From the NCBI GenBank assembly GCA_019418545.1, contig DYBQ01000111.1:1-7357 (forward strand): a stretch of 7,357 bases of DNA, written 5' to 3'. This document shows, piece after piece, positions 1 through 5,505 of this stretch (positions within the stretch are counted from its first letter, which is position 1; each line of letters opens with the position of its first letter). This stretch comes from Clostridiales bacterium (GTDB taxonomy: Bacteria; Bacillota; Clostridia; Oscillospirales; Acutalibacteraceae). The notes beneath the pieces are model-generated. The model was not told where the DNA came from. It did no database searches and worked only from the letters and a program-made list of their open reading frames with translations. The position numbers and the translations under genes were made by a program.

Positions 1-53
1 GACGGTCTCCAGTGCCACAAACTGGCGCTTTAACCAACTAAGCTATACCCACC
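1..53 (-). tRNA. tRNA-His (anticodon GTG), 3' end cut by window edge
   Basis: Read on the minus strand, this is the 5' two thirds of a histidine tRNA. The anticodon stem CCAGT/ACTGG encloses the loop TTGTGGC, and the anticodon GTG lies at 16-18. U8-A9 and the D-arm are recognisable. Counting back from U8 leaves one extra base, so the G at position 53 is the genome-encoded G-1 that marks tRNA-His and is recognised by histidyl-tRNA synthetase. The T-arm and 3' acceptor strand lie beyond the left edge. It sits only 5 nt after the CCA end of the tRNA-Arg gene and must be processed from the same transcript. Confidence 0.93.
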
Positions 54-58
54 ATTTT

Positions 59-135
59 TGGCGCGCCAATAGGGACTCGAACCCCAGACCTACTGCTTAG
101 AAGGCAGTTGCTCTATCCAGCTGAGCTATTGGCGC
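59..135 (-). tRNA. tRNA-Arg (anticodon TCT), CCA encoded
   Basis: A complete cloverleaf reads on the minus strand. The acceptor stem is GCGCCAA/TTGGCGC, the anticodon stem ACTGC/GCAGT encloses CTTCTAA with anticodon TCT (plus-strand 99-101), and the T-arm is TGGGG-TTCGAGT-CCCTA with one G:U pair. The discriminator base is G at 62, followed by an encoded CCA at 59-61. It reads AGA and AGG arginine codons. It is the second gene of a Gly-Arg-His cluster transcribed leftwards. Confidence 0.97.
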
Positions 136-165
136 ACAGAAGCTCTGCTGTTAAGGCTGAGCCAA

Positions 166-240
166 TGGAGCGGGTGATGGGAATCGAACCCACACGACCA
201 GCTTGGAAGGCTGGGATTCTAGCCATTGAACTACACCCGC
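166..240 (-). tRNA. tRNA-Gly (anticodon TCC), CCA encoded
   Basis: A complete cloverleaf reads on the minus strand. The acceptor stem is GCGGGTG/CACCCGC, the anticodon stem CCAGC/GCTGG encloses CTTCCAA with anticodon TCC (plus-strand 205-207), and the T-arm is GTGGG-TTCGATT-CCCAT. The discriminator is T, from the A at 169, and CCA is encoded at 166-168. It reads GGA and GGG glycine codons. It is the first gene of the cluster, starting about 15 nt after the -10 box of the promoter at 255-283. Confidence 0.97.
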
Positions 241-254
241 AAGCGACGGAAGTT

Positions 255-283
255 ATTATATCACAGGATAAATCAGGTGTCAA
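255..283 (-). promoter_or_regulatory. Consensus housekeeping promoter of the tRNA cluster
   Basis: On the minus strand the -35 box is TTGACA (278-283) and the -10 box is TATAAT (255-260), separated by exactly 17 nt (261-277). Both hexamers match the sigma-70/sigma-A consensus at every position. The predicted transcription start, about 7 nt past the -10 box near 247, gives a leader of only about 7 nt before the tRNA-Gly acceptor stem. A perfect promoter fits a stable-RNA operon that needs high output. Confidence 0.93.
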
Positions 284-347
284 TAGATTTTTTAAAAAAA
301 TGGCACCGTGATTTTTTGTGAATGTTTTTTCGGCACAGCGGGAATAG

Positions 348-376
348 TTGCCCTTGTAGAAGAAAAATGATATAAT
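348..376 (+). promoter_or_regulatory. Promoter of the DUF951-prfA gene cluster
   Basis: A perfect -10 box TATAAT at 371-376 is preceded directly by TGA (368-370), giving the extended -10 pattern TGnTATAAT. A partial -35 box, TTGCCC, lies at 348-353 with a 17-nt spacer. It faces away from the tRNA promoter, so the two form a divergent pair about 65 nt apart. Transcription would begin near 383, leaving a leader of about 30 nt before the DUF951 start codon. No other convincing promoter is visible up to the last gene of the cluster. Confidence 0.82.
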
Positions 377-414
377 AGCCTCAATTCCATATACAATGAA
401 AGGAGACGAGCCGG

Positions 415-612
415 ATGGATGTACGTCCAGGAGATATTTTACAAATGAAAAAAAGCCATCCCTGCGGCAGCAAAACTTTTCTGGTTCTGCGCTCCGGGAT
501 GGATTTTAAAATCCGCTGCACAGGCTGCGGCCATGAAGTAATGGTCCCCCGGCTAAAGTGTGAAAAGAATATCAAAAAAATTATTCGGGAAGAAAAGTCC
601 GAGGAGTTGTAG
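415..612 (+). CDS. DUF951 family small protein
   Basis: This 65-residue protein matches the DUF951 family, short proteins conserved in Firmicutes whose biochemical role I do not know. The family pattern is clear: a D-V-x-P-G-D-x-x-x-M-K-K-x-H-P-C-G start (residues 2-18), then a variable hydrophobic stretch, then CTGCGH at 35-40 followed by MVPR. Cys17, Cys35, Cys38 and His40 could form a small metal-binding knuckle; this is inference. The C-terminus is a charged K/E-rich tail. The length is typical of the family. The start ATG has AAAGGAG (399-405) upstream at 9-nt spacing. It is the first gene after the promoter at 348-376 and is probably co-transcribed with prfA. It ends in TAG, 2 nt before an inverted repeat that runs into the prfA ribosome binding site. 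Confidence 0.9.
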   Translation: MDVRPGDILQMKKSHPCGSKTFLVLRSGMDFKIRCTGCGHEVMVPRLKCEKNIKKIIREEKSEEL

Positions 613-614
613 CA

Positions 615-649
615 TTTCCGCAAATTTTACAAAACAATATTTGCGGAAA
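615..649 (+). promoter_or_regulatory. 11-bp perfect inverted repeat at the prfA ribosome binding site
   Basis: The left arm TTTCCGCAAAT (615-625) is the exact reverse complement of the right arm ATTTGCGGAAA (639-649), with a 13-nt A-rich loop between them. No T-tract follows on either strand, so it is not a standard intrinsic terminator. The right arm contains the AAA of the prfA Shine-Dalgarno sequence (AAAGGA, 647-652), and the GGA follows immediately. The RNA hairpin would therefore partly mask the prfA ribosome binding site. The left arm begins 2 nt after the UAG stop codon of the preceding gene. A role in translational control is inference; the repeat itself is plain in the sequence. Confidence 0.75.
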
Positions 650-659
650 GGAATTTACT

Positions 660-1733
660 ATGTTTGAAAAGCTGGATGTTTTTTGTAAACGTTTGGAAGA
701 AATCAATCAGAAGCTGTGTGACCCTTCTGTGCTAGCAGATACCTCTCAATATACCAGTTTGCTCAAAGAGAGCAGCAGTATTGCACCGATTGTGGAGAAA
801 TATCAGCAGTACCGAAGAGCAGTGCAGCAGGAAGCTGAAGCACTGGAAATGCTTTCAGAAAATGATAAAGAGCTTCATGAGCTGGCGCAGGAAGAACTGG
901 TCCAAGCACGTGCCGATATGGAGACTTTTGCGGAAGAACTAAAATTGCTGCTTTTGCCAAAAGACCCTAATGATGAAAGAAGCGTGATTGTAGAAATCCG
1001 TGGAGGCGCCGGAGGCGAGGAGGCAGCACTGTTTTCAGCAGTATTGTATCGGATGTATTCCATGTATGCCGAGTCTCGCCGGTGGCAGATTGAACTGCTC
1101 AACGTTAACGAGACAGAATTGGGCGGTTTTAAGGAAATCAGCTTTATGATTCATGGGGAAGGCGCCTATTCCCGCCTAAAATATGAGAGTGGAGTCCATC
1201 GTGTCCAGCGGGTACCGGAAACGGAAACCCAGGGCCGTATCCATACCAGTACAGCGACAGTAGCCGTTTTGCCCGAAGTGGATGATGTGGAAATTGAAAT
1301 CAATCCCAAGGATTTACAGATTGATACCTTCCGCTCCAGTGGTGCTGGCGGCCAGCACATTAACAAAACGTCTTCTGCGATTCGTATTACCCATCTGCCC
1401 ACAGGCATGGTGGTGGAATGCCAGGATGAAAGAAGTCAGTATAAAAATAAAGATAAGGCAATGAAAGTGCTGCGCTCCCGTTTGTATGAGCAGGAGCAGC
1501 AGAAACAGGATGCAGAGGTGGCTGCCAGGAGGAAAAGCCAAGTGGGAACCGGCGACCGTTCGGAGCGTATTCGTACCTATAACTATCCCCAAGGGCGCAT
1601 GACAGACCACCGAATTGGATTGACGTTATACCGTCTGGAAGATTTGCTCAATGGCGATTTGGACCAGGTGATTGACCCGCTGATTACTGCCGACAGGGCG
1701 GAGCAGCTGCGGGAGAGTACGGAAGAAGAATAG
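660..1733 (+). CDS. prfA: Peptide chain release factor 1 (RF1)
   Basis: RF1 reads the UAA and UAG stop codons in the ribosomal A site and triggers hydrolysis of peptidyl-tRNA in the cytoplasm. The 357-residue length is normal for bacterial RF1. The N-terminal third is the coiled-coil-rich PCRF domain. The codon-recognition motif PxT appears as PET at residues 186-188 within GVHRVQRVPETETQGRIH; RF2 would have SPF here. The catalytic GGQ is at 230-232 in SSGAGGQHINKTSSAIR. The helical C-terminal domain runs to TADRAEQLRE. The start ATG follows AAAGGA (647-652) at 7 nt. The gene ends in TAG, a codon its own product reads. It lies between DUF951 and tsaC. The GGQ methyltransferase gene prmC, often adjacent in other genomes, is not in this window. 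Confidence 0.98.
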   Translation: MFEKLDVFCKRLEEINQKLCDPSVLADTSQYTSLLKESSSIAPIVEKYQQYRRAVQQEAEALEMLSENDKELHELAQEELVQARADMETFAEELKLLLLPKDPNDERSVIVEIRGGAGGEEAALFSAVLYRMYSMYAESRRWQIELLNVNETELGGFKEISFMIHGEGAYSRLKYESGVHRVQRVPETETQGRIHTSTATVAVLPEVDDVEIEINPKDLQIDTFRSSGAGGQHINKTSSAIRITHLPTGMVVECQDERSQYKNKDKAMKVLRSRLYEQEQQKQDAEVAARRKSQVGTGDRSERIRTYNYPQGRMTDHRIGLTLYRLEDLLNGDLDQVIDPLITADRAEQLRESTEEE

Positions 1734-1754
1734 TGCCGTTTTGGAAAATAAAAA

Positions 1755-1759
1755 GGAAG
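1755..1759 (+). promoter_or_regulatory. Ribosome binding site that sets the tsaC start
   Basis: GGAAG (in AAAAGGAAG, 1751-1759) lies 8 nt before the ATG at 1768 but only 2 nt before the in-frame ATG at 1762. It lies downstream of the in-frame TTG at 1741. Only the ATG at 1768 has normal spacing. Confidence 0.7.
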
Positions 1760-1767
1760 TCATGAGC

Positions 1768-2790
1768 ATGAAAACAATCAGATTACTGGCGGATAATCCC
1801 GCTGATATTGCCAAGGCAGGGAAAATTCTGCAGCAGGGCGGCCTGGTGGGAATTCCTACCGAAACCGTGTATGGATTGGCCGCGGATGCTCTCAACGGAG
1901 AGGCTGTGGCAAAGATTTTTAAAGCCAAGGGACGTCCAATGGATAACCCGCTGATTGTCCACATTTCGGACATTGGGCAGTGGAAAAAACTGGTGCGGTA
2001 CATCCCAGAAAATGCCCAAAAATTAGCAAAAGCTTTTTGGCCCGGCCCGCTGACTATCATTCTGCCCAAGTCGGACTGTATTCCCCTTGAAGTGAGTGCC
2101 GGTTTGGAAACCGTAGCGGTGCGATTCCCGGCACATCCGGCAGCACGGGCTGTGATTGATGCGGCTGGAACACCGCTGGCTGCCCCTTCTGGAAATCTTT
2201 CAGGAAAGCCCAGCCCTACAACGGCAAATGTTATGCTGGAGGATATGGATGGCCGTATCGAAGCGGTATTGGATGGAGGTCCCTGCCAAGTGGGGGTAGA
2301 ATCGACTGTGGTGACGTTAGCCACACAGCCGCCCCGATTGCTGCGCCCTGGCGGCATTACGCTGGAACAGCTTCGTCAGGTGCTGGGAGAAGTGGAAATG
2401 GACGAGGCTGTGCTGAATCCCCTGAAAGCAGGAGAGCATCCTGTTTCTCCGGGAATGAAGTATAAGCATTATGCACCAAACGCCAACGTAATTATTATAG
2501 ATGGCTCCTATGAATCCTATTGTGCCTATGTGAATAGCCATAAAGGAGAAGGGATTGCAGCCATGTGCTATAATGGAGAAGAAACCCGGCTGGAAGTTCC
2601 CGCAGTATGTTATGGCGGAGAGACAGATTATGACGAACAGGCAAGGGAAATCTTTGAGGCTCTGCGAAAACTCGATGAATTAGGGGCAAAAATCGTTTAT
2701 GCCCGGTGCCCTGAGCCAAAGGGTGTGGGGCTTGCTGTGTATAACCGTCTGATTCGGGCGGCAGGATTTGAGGTGCTTCATATTGACTAA
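1768..2790 (+). CDS. tsaC: L-threonylcarbamoyladenylate synthase (TsaC/YwlC, Sua5 type)
   Basis: The enzyme makes threonylcarbamoyl-AMP from threonine, bicarbonate and ATP, the first step of the t6A modification at position 37 of ANN-decoding tRNAs. It is a two-domain Sua5-type protein of 340 residues, close to B. subtilis YwlC. The YrdC domain (about 10-200) has PTETVYGLAADA (30-41), the KxR pair in KGRPMDNPLIVH (K54, R56), and the SxN motif in APSGNLSGKPSPT (S141, N143). The linker SPGMKYKHYAP (227-237), which closes over the active site in this family, leads to the C-terminal Sua5 domain (about 240-335). The ATG at 1768 is chosen because GGAAG ends 8 nt before it; the in-frame ATG at 1762 and TTG at 1741 are poorly placed. 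It starts 34 nt after prfA and overlaps coaE by 8 nt. Confidence 0.95.
   Translation: MKTIRLLADNPADIAKAGKILQQGGLVGIPTETVYGLAADALNGEAVAKIFKAKGRPMDNPLIVHISDIGQWKKLVRYIPENAQKLAKAFWPGPLTIILPKSDCIPLEVSAGLETVAVRFPAHPAARAVIDAAGTPLAAPSGNLSGKPSPTTANVMLEDMDGRIEAVLDGGPCQVGVESTVVTLATQPPRLLRPGGITLEQLRQVLGEVEMDEAVLNPLKAGEHPVSPGMKYKHYAPNANVIIIDGSYESYCAYVNSHKGEGIAAMCYNGEETRLEVPAVCYGGETDYDEQAREIFEALRKLDELGAKIVYARCPEPKGVGLAVYNRLIRAAGFEVLHID
2770..2775 (+). promoter_or_regulatory. Ribosome binding site that sets the coaE start
   Basis: GAGGTG lies inside the last codons of tsaC, 7 nt before a TTG at 2783. It is complementary to the 16S rRNA 3' end and points to this TTG rather than the one at 2768, which would place the site inside the coding region. 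Confidence 0.75.
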
Positions 2791-3391
2791 AGGTATTGTC
2801 ATTGGCTTGACCGGTCCAACTGGTGCAGGAAAATCCAGCGTTGCCAAAGAGTTTGCCGCTTTGGGCTGCGTCGTGGTGGACTGTGACCAGATAGCCCGTC
2901 AGGTAACAGATTCTTGTATTCCCTGTTTGGAAGCGCTGGCTGAGGAATTTGGAAATGACATTCTGCAAGGGCATATATTAGATAGAAAGCTGCTGGCTTC
3001 CCGGGCCTTTGCTTCTCAGGAAAAAACCAAAAAGCTCAACGAACTTACCCATCCATGGATTATGCAGGAAACAAAAGCACAAGTGCAGGCCGCTCTGGAT
3101 GAGGGAAGGCAATTCGTCGTAATTGATGCACCATTATTGTTTGAAGCCGGCGTGGATGCGCTGTGTGATAAAATTGTGGCAGTGACGGTTCCCTTTGAAA
3201 AACGGCTGCAGCGCATTATGAAACGTGACAGCATTTCTGAGGAGCTGGCACGCGCCAGAATGGCCGCTCAGCATCCAGAAAGCTGGTATGAACAGAAGGC
3301 CGGAAAGGTAGTTTCTGGAAGACTGGACGAAAAGACGCTTCGCAGTGAGCTGGAAGCGTATCTTGCTTCGTTATCGGAGGAAATGCTTTGA
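2783..3391 (+). CDS. coaE: Dephospho-CoA kinase
   Basis: CoaE phosphorylates the ribose 3'-hydroxyl of dephospho-CoA with ATP, the last step of coenzyme A synthesis. The 202-residue length is typical. The P-loop is GPTGAGKSS (residues 11-19), a variant of the commoner GGIxSGKS. The acceptor-binding region VVDCDQIARQV (31-41) keeps the Asp pair of the DxD-IAR motif. A Thr-His-Pro in NELTHPWIM, DAPLLFEAG, and the lid-like RIMKRDSISEELARARMAAQ follow. The usual C-terminal ADxVIxNxG signature is poorly kept: the corresponding stretch reads AGKVVSGRLDEKTL. The start is TTG at 2783, with GAGGTG upstream. The gene begins inside tsaC and its TGA overlaps the next TTG start, so translation is probably coupled across all three genes. 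Confidence 0.94.
   Translation: MTKGIVIGLTGPTGAGKSSVAKEFAALGCVVVDCDQIARQVTDSCIPCLEALAEEFGNDILQGHILDRKLLASRAFASQEKTKKLNELTHPWIMQETKAQVQAALDEGRQFVVIDAPLLFEAGVDALCDKIVAVTVPFEKRLQRIMKRDSISEELARARMAAQHPESWYEQKAGKVVSGRLDEKTLRSELEAYLASLSEEML
3376..3380 (+). promoter_or_regulatory. Ribosome binding site that sets the transglycosylase start
   Basis: GGAGG lies within the last coaE codons, 7 nt before the TTG at 3388. TTG and the coaE stop codon share the bases TTGA (3388-3391), a stop-start overlap typical of translational coupling. Confidence 0.8.
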
Positions 3392-3984
3392 ATCATCGTG
3401 GACAAAAAAAGAAAAAGGGCCGGGTGTTTTTAGGCATTGCAGTTTTTTTGGCTGCTGCCGTAGTGTGCCTGTATTTTTCCAGAGATATCATTTTAAAACA
3501 ATTATATCCGTTATCCTATTATGAAATTATCATGACGGAAGCAGAAAAAAATGACCTTGACCCGGCATTGGTATATGGTGTCATCAGGGCCGAAAGCGGG
3601 TTTGATTCCAACGCGGTTTCCCGTGCGAATGCCCGGGGATTGATGCAGATGACGCCGAAGACCTTTGAATGGGTAAAAACAATGATTCCTGACAGTGAGG
3701 AACTTACCGACGAAGCTTTGTTTGACCCGCAGGTGAATATCCAGTTTGGGTGTGAATTGCTGTCTCTGCTGATTTCACATTATGGAAATGAAGCGACAGC
3801 GATTTGTGCTTATAATGCTGGTATGGGGAATGTCACTTCCTGGCTGGAGAACCCAGAATATTCCTCGGACGGTGTGACACTGAATGTTATTCCCTTTGGC
3901 GAAACAAAGGAATATTTAAAACGTGTAACAGATAACCGGGATATGTACAGTCGCCTCTATTCCCAGGAACTGGAAGTATCATAG
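3388..3984 (+). CDS. Membrane-anchored lytic transglycosylase (SLT/GH23 domain)
   Basis: This protein is expected to cleave the MurNAc-GlcNAc bond of peptidoglycan outside the membrane, leaving 1,6-anhydro-MurNAc ends. It has 198 residues. A basic N-terminus (RGQKKKKGR) leads into one hydrophobic segment (about 13-30), an uncleaved anchor or signal peptide with the catalytic part outside. The SLT domain covers about 45-185. The catalytic Glu69 lies in YGVIRAESGFDSNAVS, followed by the family motifs GLMQMTP (84-90), AYNAGMGNV (141-149) and the FGETKEYLKRV block (170-180). The start TTG is well supported by GGAGG at 7 nt and overlaps the coaE stop. It is the last gene of the cluster; its TAG stop sits inside a probable terminator stem. 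It resembles the short Slt proteins often found beside coaE in Clostridia; the exact substrate is unknown. Confidence 0.92.
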   Translation: MNHRGQKKKKGRVFLGIAVFLAAAVVCLYFSRDIILKQLYPLSYYEIIMTEAEKNDLDPALVYGVIRAESGFDSNAVSRANARGLMQMTPKTFEWVKTMIPDSEELTDEALFDPQVNIQFGCELLSLLISHYGNEATAICAYNAGMGNVTSWLENPEYSSDGVTLNVIPFGETKEYLKRVTDNRDMYSRLYSQELEVS

Positions 3985-4010
3985 CCGGCTCGGTTATGAT
4001 TATGTTTTTT
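3978..4010 (+). terminator. Probable intrinsic terminator of the DUF951-to-transglycosylase cluster
   Basis: The left arm ATCATAGCCG (3978-3987) pairs with CGGTTATGAT (3991-4000) through ten pairs including one G:U, around a 3-nt loop. A run of six T follows at 4005-4010, after a 4-nt gap. The stem contains the transglycosylase stop codon (TAG, 3982-3984). The gap between stem and T-run makes it less than ideal, so efficiency is uncertain. Confidence 0.6.
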
Positions 4011-4047
4011 GATAATTTGATTGTAAGTTTGCTTGTTGATAATTTGA
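4009..4047 (+). repeat. Two copies of TTGATAATTTGA in direct orientation
   Basis: The identical 12-mers lie at 4009-4020 and 4036-4047, start to start 27 nt apart, in the 90-nt gap upstream of the aminopeptidase gene. They overlap the candidate promoter. They could be binding sites for a regulator or simply AT-rich chance repeats. Confidence 0.6.
4017..4043 (+). promoter_or_regulatory. Possible promoter of the aminopeptidase gene
   Basis: After the terminator, an AT-rich stretch holds TTGATT (4017-4022) and GATAAT (4038-4043), with a 15-nt spacer. Spacing is shorter than the usual 17, so this is tentative. A start near 4050 would leave a short leader before the strong AAGGAGGT at 4059-4066. 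A terminator before it and a well-spaced gene after it make a promoter somewhere in 4011-4055 likely, even if this exact pair is wrong. Confidence 0.35.
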
Positions 4048-4058
4048 CTAATTACTAT

Positions 4059-4066
4059 AAGGAGGT
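4059..4066 (+). promoter_or_regulatory. Full-consensus Shine-Dalgarno of the aminopeptidase gene
   Basis: AAGGAGGT matches the 16S rRNA 3' end over eight bases and ends 8 nt before the ATG at 4075. It is the strongest ribosome binding site in the window and suggests high expression. Confidence 0.9.
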
Positions 4067-4074
4067 ATAAACCA

Positions 4075-5487
4075 ATGGAAAACAAAACCATTGATGCAGA
4101 GGCTCTGGCAAAAGAGCTGCTGCTGGACAAGAAAAACGGCTTTTTCCGTGTGAATGACGAGGAAATTGCACGGGCAGATGAATTCTGTGAGGACTACAAA
4201 AAGTTCCTGGACAACGGCAAGACCGAGCGGGAAGCCACTGCCGAAGCCATTCGTCTGGCAGAGGAAAAAGGCTTTGTCCCTTATGATTCCACTGCATCCT
4301 ATAAGCCCGGTGACAAAGTATATGTCAACAACCGCGGAAAATCTGTGATGCTGGCTGTGATTGGTGAAAAGGGAAGCCGTGAAGGTGTGCGGATTGCTGC
4401 TGCTCATATTGATTGTCCCCGCATCGATTTGAAGCCGGTGCCGCTGTATGAAACTACCGATTTCGCTATGCTCAAGACCCATTATTATGGCGGCATTAAA
4501 AAGTATCAGTGGACTGCTACCCCTCTGGCCATGCACGGCCGTATTATCCGCCGCGATGGTGAGAAAATTGATATCTGCATTGGTGAGAAGCCAGGCGACC
4601 CACAGTTTTGCATTACTGACCTGCTGCCCCACCTGTCTCAGGAACAGTCTGCCAAGACATTGGGCAAGGCCATTGAGGGTGAGGACCTGAATATTCTTTT
4701 TGGCAGCCGTCCCATCCGCTCCGAAAAGGGCGACAGCCTGTTCAAGCTCAATGTGATGAAGCTTCTCAACGAGAAGTATGGCATTGTGGAGCAGGATTTG
4801 ATTACCGCTGAAATCGAGTTTGTGCCCGCCCACAAGGCTGTGGATGTAGGTCTGGATTGCAGCATGATTGGTGCTTATGGTCACGACGACCGTGTGTGCG
4901 CATATCCTGCCCTGCAGGCAGCGCTCAACTGCTGCGAGGTTCCGGAGCAGACTGTAATTACGGTGTTGACCGATAAGGAGGAAACCGGAAGCGATGGCAA
5001 TACCGGACTGAATTCCTCTTATATGCGTTACTTTATCCATGCACTGGCCAAGCAGGACGGCGTAGATGGCCATGATGTGCTGTCCAAATCCACCTGCTTG
5101 TCCGCAGATGTGGCAGCTGCTTATGACCCCACTTATGCTTCCGCTTATGAGGCAAACAACACCTGCTATCTGAACAAAGGTGTTGGTGTTATCAAGTACA
5201 CCGGTTCCCGCGGCAAAGGCGGCACCTCCGATGCTTCCGCTGAATTTATGGGACAGGTTCGCGATTTGCTGGATGATGCAGGTGTTTTGTGGCAGACCGG
5301 CGAATTGGGCCGCGTGGATTTGGGCGGCGGCGGAACCGTTGCCCAGTACATTGCCAACCTGAATGTAGACGTTGTGGATGTAGGAGTCCCGGTGCTCTCC
5401 ATGCATGCTCCCTTTGAGGTAGTGGCAAAGCTGGATGTCTATATGGCATACAGAGCTTTCAAAGCTTTCTTTGACCAGAAAAAGTAA
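4075..5487 (+). CDS. M18 family metallo-aminopeptidase
   Basis: This 470-residue protein belongs to peptidase family M18 (aspartyl aminopeptidase/aminopeptidase I, clostridial branch), cytosolic di-zinc enzymes that remove N-terminal residues from peptides. The ligand pattern is complete: His111 in AAAHIDCPRIDLKP, the bridging Asp in GAYGHDDRVCAYPAL (271-272), the catalytic/metal Glu pair in DKEETGSDGNTG (E302, E303), Asp345 in SADVAAAYDP, and His444 in PVLSMHAPFEVV. The insertion between His111 and the GHDDR block (about 140-250) matches the family's dimerisation domain. SADVAAA differs from the SADMAHA of classical aspartyl aminopeptidases, so preference for acidic residues should not be assumed. 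No signal peptide is present. The ATG has a perfect AAGGAGGT upstream. It stands alone, between a terminator upstream and a bidirectional terminator shared with pyk. Confidence 0.94.
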   Translation: MENKTIDAEALAKELLLDKKNGFFRVNDEEIARADEFCEDYKKFLDNGKTEREATAEAIRLAEEKGFVPYDSTASYKPGDKVYVNNRGKSVMLAVIGEKGSREGVRIAAAHIDCPRIDLKPVPLYETTDFAMLKTHYYGGIKKYQWTATPLAMHGRIIRRDGEKIDICIGEKPGDPQFCITDLLPHLSQEQSAKTLGKAIEGEDLNILFGSRPIRSEKGDSLFKLNVMKLLNEKYGIVEQDLITAEIEFVPAHKAVDVGLDCSMIGAYGHDDRVCAYPALQAALNCCEVPEQTVITVLTDKEETGSDGNTGLNSSYMRYFIHALAKQDGVDGHDVLSKSTCLSADVAAAYDPTYASAYEANNTCYLNKGVGVIKYTGSRGKGGTSDASAEFMGQVRDLLDDAGVLWQTGELGRVDLGGGGTVAQYIANLNVDVVDVGVPVLSMHAPFEVVAKLDVYMAYRAFKAFFDQKK

Positions 5488-5505
5488 TGGCTTCGATGTA
5501 AAATG

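Noticed and set aside
108..311. Plus-strand ORF of 67 codons containing ERVMGIEPTRPAWKAGI
   Set aside because: It is the antisense translation of tRNA-Gly and part of tRNA-Arg. This peptide is a well-known spurious product of tRNA-Gly genes and there is no ribosome binding site or family support.
284..330. TTTTTTAAAAAAA stretch and T-runs in the divergent promoter gap as a terminator
   Set aside because: There is no GC-rich stem before the T-runs. It looks like AT-rich DNA upstream of the promoters.
615..649. Reading the prfA upstream inverted repeat as a transcription terminator
   Set aside because: No T-tract follows the stem in either direction, and the next gene belongs to the same compact cluster.
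1741..1767. Longer tsaC start at TTG 1741 or ATG 1762
   Set aside because: The only good Shine-Dalgarno sequence (1755-1759) lies downstream of the TTG and only 2 nt from the ATG at 1762. The ATG at 1768 has normal spacing and gives the usual family N-terminus.
1626..2357. Minus-strand ORF of 243 codons opposite prfA/tsaC
   Set aside because: It spans the end of prfA and most of the TsaC YrdC domain in antisense, has low-complexity Ser/Ala/Pro composition and matches no family I know.
4048..5406. Minus-strand ORF of 452 codons opposite the aminopeptidase gene
   Set aside because: The plus strand encodes a full M18 enzyme with all metal ligands and a perfect ribosome binding site. The antisense product is rich in His, Gln, Ile and Cys in a way typical of shadow frames, and no family is recognisable.
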